NCBI GenBank assembly: GCA_017425745.1 | Contig: JAFOXT010000386.1 | Location: 1 to 6,681 of the forward strand | Origin: Clostridia bacterium | GTDB taxonomy: Bacteria > Bacillota > Clostridia > Oscillospirales > Acutalibacteraceae | DNA length: 6,681 nucleotides | Direction: 5' to 3' | In this document: positions 1 through 6,254 of the stretch, piece after piece | How positions within the stretch are numbered: the first letter of the stretch is position 1 | How the letters are laid out: each line of letters opens with the position of its first letter | Notes under the pieces: generated by a model | The model's database searches: none | What the model was told of the DNA's origin: nothing | What the model saw: the letters and a program-made list of their open reading frames with translations, nothing else | Made by a program: the position numbers and the translations under genes

Positions 1-1394
1 TACTCGTTTGCACTCTTACCCCAGCTATAGTCACATTCAATAGCTCTCTTAACAAGTGCATCCCAATGCTTCTTGTCGCTGTAAGCTGAAAGACCGCGTC
101 TGATTGCGTCAAGCATATCGTGTGCGTTGTATGTCTTGAATGTGAAGCCGTTGCCTTCGCCGTCACCGCTGTCTGTGATTGAGTCACGAAGACCGCCTGT
201 TTCACGAACGATAGGCACTGTACCGTAACGAAGAGCAATCATCTGTGAAAGACCGCAGGGTTCACTCTTTGATGGCATAAGGAAGAGGTCAGCACCGGCA
301 TAAATCTTTCTTGAAAGTGAGGGTACAAAACCGATTCTCACTGCAATCTTGTCGGGATACTTGTCAGCCATTTCCTTGAAGAAGTTTTCATACTGCCAGT
401 CGCCTGAGCCGAGAACAACAAACTGAACGTCTGTTGTGTAAAGAAGCTCGTCAAGAATACCCTTGATAAGGTCGAGACCCTTATGTGAAACAAGTCTTGT
501 TACAAGACCTACAACGGGTACGTCATCTCTCTGAGGAAGACCCATTGTTTCCTGAAGAGCCTTTTTGTTTGCAGCCTTACCCTTCTTAACATCCTTTACG
601 CTGAAATTCTTTTCAATACAGGTATCTGTTTCAGGATTGTAGTTGTCAACGTCAATACCGTTGAGAATACCCTGAAGCTTCCACTGTCTCTGCTTAAGAA
701 TTGTATCAAGGCCGTGGCTGTACCAGGGATCGAGAATTTCGTTAGCATAAGAGGGTGAAACTGTTGTAACCTTGTTAGCACATTCAACTGCGCCCTTCAT
801 AAAGTTTACATCACCGTCGTATTCAACAATCTGTGTATCCTCGGGATTGATACCGATAACGTCGCTGATAAGCTCCTTGCCGTAAGTGCCCTGATACTGA
901 ATGTTGTGAATTGTGAATACAGTCTTGATGCCCTGATACCAGGGATCCTTGCTGTAGAAGGTTGTATAGAATACAGGTGTAAGAGCTGTCTGCCAGTCGT
1001 TACAGTGAATGATGTCAGGCTTGAAATCAACAACGGGAAGGATTTCAAGAATTGCTCTTGAGAAGAATGTAAATCTTTCTGCGTCATCGTAGTGACCGTA
1101 GATTGTATCTCTCTTGAAGTAGTACTGATTATCGATGAAGTAGTAAATTACGCCCTCATGCTTAGCCTGGAAAATTCCGCAGTACTGTCTTCTCCAAGCA
1201 ACGGGAACTGAGATATTTGTGATGAAGGTCATCTTATCCTTAAGCTCCTGCTTGATGTTATCGTAAAGAGGCATAACCACACGGCAGCCGATAAGTCTTT
1301 TTCTGAGCGCCTGAGGCAATGAACCGGCAACGTCGCCAAGTCCGCCACTGGCCATAAAGGGCAGCGCTTCGCTTGATGCATATAATACTTTCAT
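1..1394 (-). CDS. glgA: Glycogen synthase (ADP-glucose, GT5 family), 3' end cut by window edge
   Basis: Transfers glucose from ADP-glucose to the non-reducing end of an alpha-1,4-glucan in the cytoplasm. The minus strand reads openly from an ATG at 1394 through 464 codons to the window edge; bacterial GlgA is usually about 475-490 residues, so only a short C-terminal piece is missing. The N-terminal Rossmann domain opens MKVLYASSEALPFMASGGLGDV, a GT5 start, and contains HCNDW (130-134) and IHNIQYQG (162-169). The C-terminal domain has TRLVSHKGLDLI (R300 and K305, matching the Arg/Lys pair of E. coli GlgA) and the catalytic-region motif SEPCGLSQ (E378), followed by ETGGLRD. Oddity: the usual K-[ST]-G-G-L motif reads A15-S-G-G-L, so the lysine equivalent to E. 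coli K15 is absent. It is the last visible gene of the glg operon, 41 bp after glgD. The start is fixed by homology of the first residues; the ribosome site is weakly placed. Function is near certain; the exact C-terminus is unknown. Confidence 0.96.
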   Translation of the reverse strand, partial: MKVLYASSEALPFMASGGLGDVAGSLPQALRKRLIGCRVVMPLYDNIKQELKDKMTFITNISVPVAWRRQYCGIFQAKHEGVIYYFIDNQYYFKRDTIYGHYDDAERFTFFSRAILEILPVVDFKPDIIHCNDWQTALTPVFYTTFYSKDPWYQGIKTVFTIHNIQYQGTYGKELISDVIGINPEDTQIVEYDGDVNFMKGAVECANKVTTVSPSYANEILDPWYSHGLDTILKQRQWKLQGILNGIDVDNYNPETDTCIEKNFSVKDVKKGKAANKKALQETMGLPQRDDVPVVGLVTRLVSHKGLDLIKGILDELLYTTDVQFVVLGSGDWQYENFFKEMADKYPDKIAVRIGFVPSLSRKIYAGADLFLMPSKSEPCGLSQMIALRYGTVPIVRETGGLRDSITDSGDGEGNGFTFKTYNAHDMLDAIRRGLSAYSDKKHWDALVKRAIECDYSWGKSANE

Positions 1395-1405
1395 AATGTC
1401 TTTGG

Positions 1406-1415
1406 TTTCCTTTCT
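1406..1415 (-). promoter_or_regulatory. Ribosome binding site of glgA, long spacing
   Basis: The minus strand reads AGAAAGGAAA here, and the GGA core is 13 nt from the glgA ATG at 1394. This is a weaker match and a longer spacer than the sites in front of glgB, glgC and glgD (7-9 nt). It is the only purine-rich Shine-Dalgarno candidate in the 41-bp glgD-glgA gap. No terminator-like hairpin or promoter is visible in that gap, so glgA probably depends on operon readthrough. Confidence 0.6.
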
Positions 1416-1435
1416 TTAAGGCAAGTTACGATACC

Positions 1436-2548
1436 TTATACTGTGATACCCTTTCCGATGTAGAGAGGATATGTTTCTGCACCGCTGAGTTCACGTGCAG
1501 GCTTAACAACAACGTCCTTGTCAAGAATTGCACAGTTGATTTTTGCGTTAGCACTGATGTAGCAGTCCTGCATAATAATTGAATTCTTAACTACTGCACC
1601 CTCAGCGATATAAACGCCTCTTGCAAGCACACAGTTTTCTACTGTACCCTTGATAATGCAGCCGTCAGCGATAAGTGAATCGCTTGTATCTGAGCATACA
1701 CCGTAAATTGCAGGCATATCGTCGCGAACCTTTGTATAAACAGGTCTGTCAGCCTTAAAGAGGTCTTTGAACTCGCCTGAAAGAAGCTGCATATTGATAT
1801 CATAGTAGCTCTGAAGGCTGTCAATTGTCTTTGCATATTCTTCAATCTTGTAGCCTCTGAGATAAAGGTCAGCAGCGTTCTTTGCAATGATGTCTCTTTC
1901 AAAGCTTTCAGCGCCTGTGCTGATTGCACCGTTGATAAGTCTTTCAAGAAGAACTCTGCTCATAATGATGATATTAAGTGAGTAGTCGCAAGCTTCTTCT
2001 GCCTTTGCGTCAACTGCAACATCTGTGATTCTGTCGCCGTCAAACTGGAAGCTCATTGTGTCAAGAAGCTTGGGAGCAATACCTCTTTTATAAGCAATTG
2101 AAATGTCAGCACCTGAAGAAACGTGGCTGTCAATGAAATCTGTGTAGTCTAGATTGCAAACTACGTTACAGTCAGCAAAAAGAACATATTCCTTGCCTGA
2201 CTTTGAAATGTAGTTCATCATACCCTTAAGAGCTTCAATTCTGCTCTTATAAACACCGCCGTCACCGTTAAGGCTGAAGGGAGGAAGAAGAGTCATACCT
2301 TCTCTTTTTCTTGAAAGGTCCCAGGGCTTACCTGAGCCGAGGTGATCCATAAGTGACTGATAGTTAGCCTTTGTGCTTACGCCAACCTGTCCGATTGAGC
2401 TGTTAACCATACCTGAAAGAACAAAGTCAATAAGTCTGTATCTTCCTGCGAAAGGTACTGAACCCATGGTACGTACACTTGTAAGCTCGCTTATGCAATC
2501 ATCATAAACATTTGAATAAACTATACCTAATACATCTGAAGCGTACAT
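1436..2548 (-). CDS. glgD: GlgD, degenerate subunit of ADP-glucose pyrophosphorylase
   Basis: A 370-residue paralogue of GlgC that, in Firmicutes, pairs with GlgC in a hetero-oligomeric ADP-glucose pyrophosphorylase. The nucleotidyltransferase fold is recognisable from PFAGRYRLIDFVLSGMVNSSI (32-52) and GKPWDLSR (73-80), followed by a C-terminal left-handed beta-helix of hexapeptide-like turns (about 290-345). The catalytic motifs have decayed. The glycine-rich GGxGSRL nucleotide loop is replaced by a stretch beginning YSNVYDD. The GDHIYKMDY segment of GlgC corresponds to CNVVCNLDY (127-135), with Asn128 where GlgC has catalytic Asp129. There is no E-x-K-P sugar-phosphate motif. This is the expected pattern for GlgD and argues for a structural or allosteric role. 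It starts one base after the glgC stop, with an AAAGGAGG site inside the end of glgC, and ends 41 bp before glgA. Codon use resembles its neighbours. Confidence 0.95.
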   Translation of the reverse strand: MYASDVLGIVYSNVYDDCISELTSVRTMGSVPFAGRYRLIDFVLSGMVNSSIGQVGVSTKANYQSLMDHLGSGKPWDLSRKREGMTLLPPFSLNGDGGVYKSRIEALKGMMNYISKSGKEYVLFADCNVVCNLDYTDFIDSHVSSGADISIAYKRGIAPKLLDTMSFQFDGDRITDVAVDAKAEEACDYSLNIIIMSRVLLERLINGAISTGAESFERDIIAKNAADLYLRGYKIEEYAKTIDSLQSYYDINMQLLSGEFKDLFKADRPVYTKVRDDMPAIYGVCSDTSDSLIADGCIIKGTVENCVLARGVYIAEGAVVKNSIIMQDCYISANAKINCAILDKDVVVKPARELSGAETYPLYIGKGITV

Positions 2549-2549
2549 A

Positions 2550-3764
2550 TTATTCAGCCTCCTTTATATCTGTGTCAATCATTTCTTTTGCTTTAACTGC
2601 TGCCTTTTTGCCGATTGTAACCTTTTCACCGATTACGGTTACACCCCAATTGTCAAGGTTATCGCAGTTTTCGGGGCTTTCACCAACGTGTGCACCCTCG
2701 TCGATAACTGCGTTTTCAGCAACGATTGAGTATTCAACAACTGCACCTGACTTGATTGTTGTGCCGGGCATAATAATTGAATATCTTACCTTTGCACCTT
2801 CTTCAACTGTTACATTTGAGAAGAGGATTGAGTAGTCAACGTCACCGTCAATTACGCAGCCTTCGCCGATCATTGAGTTTTCAACTGCAGCCTTCTTTGA
2901 AATGAAGTGAGGAGGTGCAACGGGATTTCTTGAATAAATCTTCCAGCTGTCGTCTGAAAGGTCAAGGTCTACCTTGGGATTGAGAAGGTCAAGGTTAGCT
3001 TCCCAAAGGCTGTCGATTGTACCAACGTCCTTCCAGTAGCCGTCAAACTTGTAAGCAAACATCTTTTCGCCGTTTTCGTGCATTGCAGGAATTACGTCGT
3101 GACCGAAGTCGTTACCTGAATCAGGATTAGCTTCGTCGTCAATAAGATACTGACGGAGCTTGCTCCATGTGAAGATATAAACACCCATTGAAGCCTTGTT
3201 GCTCTTGGGATTCTTGGGCTTTTCTTCAAATTCGCTGATTGAACCGTCGTCGTTTACGAACATAAGACCGAAGCGTGATGCTTCTTCCCAAGGTACTTCA
3301 AGCATAGCAATTGTACAAGCTGCGCCCTTTTCCTTGTGGTAACGGAGCATTTTGTTGTAGTCCATCTTGTAGATGTGGTCACCTGAAAGAACTGCAACAT
3401 ATTCGGGGTTATATCTGTCAATGAAGTTGATGTTCTGATAAATAGCGTTAGCTGTGCCCTTGTACCATTCTGTACCCTTGATCTGCTGATAGGGTGAAAG
3501 AACATGCACACCGCCGTAGCTTCTGTCAAGATCCCAGGGCTGACCGTTACCGATGTAATCGTTCAGTTCAAGAGGCTGATACTGTGTAAGCACACCTACA
3601 GTTTCAATACCTGAGTTAATGCAGTTTGAAAGTGGGAAGTCAATAATGCGGTACTTACCGCCGTAGGGAACTGCAGGTTTTGCAATGTTTTTTGTGAGTA
3701 TGCCGAGTCTGCTGCCCTGACCACCGGCAAGGAGCATTGCGAGGCACTCTGTTTTCTTAACCAT
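2550..3764 (-). CDS. glgC: Glucose-1-phosphate adenylyltransferase (ADP-glucose pyrophosphorylase), catalytic subunit
   Basis: Makes ADP-glucose and pyrophosphate from ATP and glucose-1-phosphate, the committed and usually allosterically controlled step of bacterial glycogen synthesis. At 404 residues it is of normal length. The N-terminal nucleotidyltransferase domain has the loop LLAGGQGSRLGILT (11-24), AKPAVPYGGKYRIIDF (28-43) with the conserved Lys37 next to the usual activator region, SGDHIYKMDY (127-136) with catalytic/metal Asp129, EFEEKPKNP (178-186) with the glucose-1-phosphate Lys182, and DGYWKDVGTIDSLWEAN (241-257). From about residue 285 it becomes a left-handed beta-helix. All catalytic residues I can check are intact, in contrast to the downstream GlgD. 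An AGGAGG-like site 8 nt before the ATG supports the start. It lies 32 bp after glgB and one base before glgD, with no intervening terminator seen. Confidence 0.97.
   Translation of the reverse strand: MVKKTECLAMLLAGGQGSRLGILTKNIAKPAVPYGGKYRIIDFPLSNCINSGIETVGVLTQYQPLELNDYIGNGQPWDLDRSYGGVHVLSPYQQIKGTEWYKGTANAIYQNINFIDRYNPEYVAVLSGDHIYKMDYNKMLRYHKEKGAACTIAMLEVPWEEASRFGLMFVNDDGSISEFEEKPKNPKSNKASMGVYIFTWSKLRQYLIDDEANPDSGNDFGHDVIPAMHENGEKMFAYKFDGYWKDVGTIDSLWEANLDLLNPKVDLDLSDDSWKIYSRNPVAPPHFISKKAAVENSMIGEGCVIDGDVDYSILFSNVTVEEGAKVRYSIIMPGTTIKSGAVVEYSIVAENAVIDEGAHVGESPENCDNLDNWGVTVIGEKVTIGKKAAVKAKEMIDTDIKEAE
2558..2565 (-). promoter_or_regulatory. glgD ribosome binding site embedded in the end of glgC
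   Basis: The minus strand reads AAAGGAGG, 9 nt before the glgD ATG. The bases are also the AAG-GAG codons near the end of glgC, and the junction itself reads TAATATG (stop, one base, start). The arrangement suggests termination-reinitiation coupling that would balance synthesis of the two pyrophosphorylase subunits; the coupling is inferred from layout. Confidence 0.8.
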
Positions 3765-3770
3765 TATAAA

Positions 3771-3778
3771 TTCCTCCG
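3771..3778 (-). promoter_or_regulatory. Ribosome binding site of glgC
   Basis: The minus strand reads CGGAGGAA with 8 nt between GGAGG and the glgC ATG at 3764. It lies in the 32-bp gap after glgB and supports the chosen start. No promoter or terminator is apparent in the gap. Confidence 0.8.
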
Positions 3779-3796
3779 TTTCTATTTTTTGTAAAA

Positions 3797-5812
3797 TTAT
3801 TTCTTTGTTTTAGGTTTTGCAGCTTTCTTTGCTGCGGGTTTTGCTTCAGCTTTTACTTCAGCTTTAACCTCAGGCTTTGCTTCAGCTACAGGTTTAGCTG
3901 AAGCTTTTTTAGCTGTTCTTTTTGCTTTTGGTTTAAGCTTAAGATAAATACATGAGAAGCCGGGAATATCAACAGAAATACTGTTTTCAAAGCCGTGCAT
4001 AGGAATCTTCTTTGATGCACTCTTTGTCTTTGTTCCCTTACCTTCACCGCCGAAATCAACATCGTCGGTGTTGAGAATTACTTCGTAGCTACCCTCTGCA
4101 GGTACACCGAAGCAATACTTTTCACGCATAACCGGTGTAAAGTTGCAGATTGCAACAACTGTTTCGCCCTTCTTATCTTTTCTTGCAAAAGCAATTACGC
4201 TGTTATTGTTATCGTCGCTTACAAGCCACTGGAAGCCTTCCCAGCTGTAATCAATCTCCCAGAAAGCAGGAGTTTTTGCATAAAGATGGTTCAGAGCCTT
4301 TACATAGTCCTTCAGCTGTCTGTGCTTATCATATGAAAGAAGAAGCCAGTCAAGACCGCTGTCGTACTTCCATTCAATGAACTGACCGAATTCCTGACCC
4401 ATAAAGGTAAGCTTTTTACCGGGATGAATCATCATATAGGCAAGGAATGAACGGATGCCCTTGAATTTATCTTCATACTCACCGGGCATTTTTCCGATAA
4501 GCGAACACTTTCCGTGAACAACCTCATCGTGAGAAATGGGAAGAATGAAGTTTTCTGAAAAGGCATAGAAGAATGAGAAGGTGAGAAGATTGTGGTTGAA
4601 CTTTCTTGAAAGTCCGTCCATTGAGAAATATCTCAGTGCATCATTCATCCAGCCCATATTCCATTTGAAATTGAAGCCGAGACCGCCGATATTTGTGGGC
4701 TTTGAAACAAGGGGCCACGCTGTGCTTTCTTCAGCAATCATAAGCACCCCAGGGAAGTCACGGAAAATTCCGCTGTTGAGCTTTCTTAAGAATTCAACCG
4801 CTTCAAGGTTTTCGTTTCCGCCATCCTTGTTAGCCATCCACTGACCGTCTTCTCTGCCGTAGTCAAGATAAAGCATTGAAGCAACTGCGTCAACACGAAG
4901 ACCGTCGATATGATACTTATCAAGCCAGAAGACTGCGGAGCTTGTAAGGAAGGATATAACCTCGTTTCTGCCGAAGTCGAATACCTTTGTGCCCCACTGA
5001 AGGTGCTCGCCCTTCTTGGGATTTTCATATTCGTAGCATGCCTCACCGTCAAACATTGAAAGACCGTGCTCATCCTTTGGGAAGTGAGCGGGCACCCAGT
5101 CAAGAATAACTGAAATTCCGTTTTGGTGGCACTTGTCAATAAAGTACATAAAATCGTGAGGTGTGCCGTATCTTGAGGTTGCAGCAAAATAACCTGTTAC
5201 CTGATAGCCCCATGAGCCGTCAAAGGGATATTCACTCATAGGCATAAGCTCAAGGTGAGTATAACCCATATCCTTTACATAAGGAACAAGCTCATCAGCA
5301 AGCTCTCTGTAGGTATAAGGATTACCGTCATCGTGAATTTTCCAGGAGCCTGCGTGCACCTCGTAGATATTCATAGGTGACTCGTAAACGTTAACCGATT
5401 TTTTGTTTTCGGTCCATTTTCCGTCACCCCATTTGTAGCCGTCAAGCTCATAATACTTTGACGCTGTGTCGGGTCTTGTTTCTGCGTGGAAAGCATAAGG
5501 GTCGCACTTTGCAGTTTTTTTACCCTTCTGTGAGGTTACAAGGAATTTATAGTTATCATAAATCTTTACACCGCTTATGTAAGCTTCCCACATACCTGCG
5601 TCGTTGATTTTCTGCAGCTTATCTGCATTTTCATTCCAGCCGTTGAAATCACCGATAATGCTGACTGCTGCAGCATGAGGAGCCCACACACGAACGGAGA
5701 AAAGATCTTCTTCTCCCTTGACCTTGTGAACGCCCATATATTCGTAAGCTCTCATATTATTGCCCTGATGGAACAGGTAGAGAGCTACATTGTCGCCATT
5801 CTTTTTTGTCAT
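3797..5812 (-). CDS. glgB: 1,4-alpha-glucan (glycogen) branching enzyme, GH13, with Lys/Ala/Pro-rich C-terminal tail
   Basis: Cleaves an alpha-1,4 chain and re-attaches it through an alpha-1,6 bond, creating glycogen branches. The chosen 671-residue product starts at the ATG at 5812 (MTKKNGDNVALY), which has AAAAGGAGAG 7 nt upstream; an in-frame ATG at 5857 would add 15 residues but has no ribosome site and lies very near the predicted transcript start. A CBM48-type beta-sandwich begins around 36 (FSVRVWAPHAAAVSIIGDFNGW). The (beta/alpha)8 domain carries all four GH13 regions: DWVPAHF (238-244), GLRVDAVASMLY (304-315, nucleophile Asp308), MIAEEST (358-364, acid Glu361) and ISHDEVVHGK (426-435, Asp429). 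A beta-rich C-domain ends near 626. Residues 627-671 are an added tail with 16 Lys, 13 Ala, 5 Pro and 4 Glu, low in complexity and probably disordered; it is not part of the usual enzyme. First gene of the glgBCDA operon. Confidence 0.96.
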   Translation of the reverse strand: MTKKNGDNVALYLFHQGNNMRAYEYMGVHKVKGEEDLFSVRVWAPHAAAVSIIGDFNGWNENADKLQKINDAGMWEAYISGVKIYDNYKFLVTSQKGKKTAKCDPYAFHAETRPDTASKYYELDGYKWGDGKWTENKKSVNVYESPMNIYEVHAGSWKIHDDGNPYTYRELADELVPYVKDMGYTHLELMPMSEYPFDGSWGYQVTGYFAATSRYGTPHDFMYFIDKCHQNGISVILDWVPAHFPKDEHGLSMFDGEACYEYENPKKGEHLQWGTKVFDFGRNEVISFLTSSAVFWLDKYHIDGLRVDAVASMLYLDYGREDGQWMANKDGGNENLEAVEFLRKLNSGIFRDFPGVLMIAEESTAWPLVSKPTNIGGLGFNFKWNMGWMNDALRYFSMDGLSRKFNHNLLTFSFFYAFSENFILPISHDEVVHGKCSLIGKMPGEYEDKFKGIRSFLAYMMIHPGKKLTFMGQEFGQFIEWKYDSGLDWLLLSYDKHRQLKDYVKALNHLYAKTPAFWEIDYSWEGFQWLVSDDNNNSVIAFARKDKKGETVVAICNFTPVMREKYCFGVPAEGSYEVILNTDDVDFGGEGKGTKTKSASKKIPMHGFENSISVDIPGFSCIYLKLKPKAKRTAKKASAKPVAEAKPEVKAEVKAEAKPAAKKAAKPKTKK

Positions 5813-5817
5813 TCCAA

Positions 5818-5827
5818 CTCTCCTTTT
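5818..5827 (-). promoter_or_regulatory. Ribosome binding site that decides the glgB start
   Basis: The minus strand reads AAAAGGAGAG, with 7 nt between GGAG and the ATG at 5812. The alternative in-frame ATG at 5857 has no purine-rich site before it, so translation most likely begins at 5812 and the 15 codons upstream are leader. Confidence 0.8.
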
Positions 5828-5875
5828 CAGATTGAAATAGCCTACTACCCCAATCATTACATTTTATCATCTACC

Positions 5876-5904
5876 ATAATAACACTATCAAACGCAAATT
5901 TCAA
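5876..5904 (-). promoter_or_regulatory. Sigma-A (sigma-70-type) promoter of the glg operon, with extended -10
   Basis: On the minus strand a -35 box TTGAAA (5904-5899) is followed by a 17-bp spacer and a -10 box TATTAT (5881-5876). Each box has one mismatch to consensus, and TG-T sits directly before the -10 (extended -10). Transcription would begin near 5869, giving a 5' leader of about 55 nt to the glgB ATG. The leader shows no strong hairpin or riboswitch-like fold by eye. The sequence upstream is extremely AT-rich, as expected for an UP-element-like region. The call rests on sequence match and position. Confidence 0.75.
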
Positions 5905-5905
5905 T

Positions 5906-5941
5906 AGTTTTTGTTATTTTGTTACAAGCTAATCAAAAACT
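5906..5941. repeat. 8-bp inverted repeat next to the glg promoter -35 box
   Basis: AGTTTTTG (5906-5913) and CAAAAACT (5934-5941) are exact reverse complements separated by 20 bp. The left arm lies one base beyond the -35 box of the glg promoter. It could be an operator for a regulator or simply chance in a stretch that is only about 24% GC (5881-6000). No known operator family is recognised. Confidence 0.3.
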
Positions 5942-6097
5942 TTTTACATATTTTGGTGAGTTTGTTAGAAAAAATTGTGCTTATTTATATCATTTTCCAC
6001 AAAAGCAATTCAAAAAAGCGGAGAGGAATTCAAGTTTAGCACGGCATATAAGTGGAATTTGTTGAAATCTGATGTCAGGTACAACCAATATAATTAC
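5942..6097. other. AT-rich noncoding spacer with no recognised feature
   Basis: Between the promoter-proximal inverted repeat and the palindromic element there is no convincing gene on either strand. Short open frames on the plus strand (5975-6211 and 6072-6284) lack ribosome sites, and their 3' parts run through the palindrome or terminator. A short direct repeat, AATTCAA, occurs at 6007-6013 and 6028-6034. Confidence 0.5.
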
Positions 6098-6180
6098 CGT
6101 AGGGATTGGCATTCCTGTCGCTCCACGGAAAAATGCGTTGTTGTGGTTAAAACGGACCGTCGAGGACGCTGTTCCCTACG
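6098..6180. repeat. Imperfect palindromic intergenic element, probably a dispersed repeat
   Basis: The 83-bp element is bounded by CGTAGGGA (6098-6105) and its exact reverse complement TCCCTACG (6173-6180). Inside those ends the two halves keep partial mirror similarity: one half reads GGCATTCCTGTCG, and the other half, on the opposite strand, reads AGCGTCCTCGACG. GC is about 54%, against about 24% in the neighbouring 5881-6000. From memory, CGTAGGGA...GTCCTCGACGG-type palindromes recur between genes in gut Oscillospiraceae; I cannot confirm copy number here. It has no coding content I would defend. Its outer limits may extend to about 6060-6209. Confidence 0.45.
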
Positions 6181-6209
6181 ATTTCATTCTGAAGGTTGCG
6201 AGGAACGAT

Positions 6210-6240
6210 AAAAAAATCCCACCGAAACTAATCGGTGGGA
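6210..6240 (-). terminator. Rho-independent terminator of the upstream surface-protein gene
   Basis: The minus strand forms a perfect 9-bp stem (TCCCACCGA, 6-nt loop, TCGGTGGGA; arms at 6240-6232 and 6225-6217) followed directly by seven T (6216-6210). It sits 14 bp after the TAA at 6255, so it ends the transcript coming from the partial gene and separates it from the glg operon. There is no U-tract on the plus-strand side, so it is one-directional. Confidence 0.92.
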
Positions 6241-6254
6241 AAGTGAGTTTTAAA

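Noticed and set aside
596..1087. Minus-strand frames of 63 and 93 codons inside glgA, and similar frames inside glgD, glgC and glgB on both strands (for example 1639-1947, 2512-2835, 3254-3529, 4786-5187, 4581-4844).
   Set aside because: They overlap well-conserved enzymes in other frames, have no ribosome sites or recognisable domains, and have Ser/Thr/Phe-rich shadow composition.
3797..3940. The repetitive DNA at the 3' end of glgB as a CRISPR or tandem repeat array.
   Set aside because: The repeated units are short and irregular (CTTCAGC-like) and are explained by Lys/Ala/Pro codons of the protein tail; there are no regular repeats and spacers.
5813..5857. A 15-residue N-terminal extension of GlgB from the ATG at 5857.
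   Set aside because: No ribosome site precedes it, and it would lie only about 12 nt from the predicted transcript start. The ATG at 5812 has a strong site 7 nt upstream.
5813..5869. A riboswitch or attenuator in the glg operon leader.
   Set aside because: The predicted leader is only about 55 nt, and I see no stable stem, terminator or known aptamer motif in it.
5942..6000. Possible plus-strand promoter in the AT-rich spacer (TTGTTA followed by AT-rich hexamers).
   Set aside because: Such matches are expected by chance at about 24% GC, and no plus-strand gene lies downstream.
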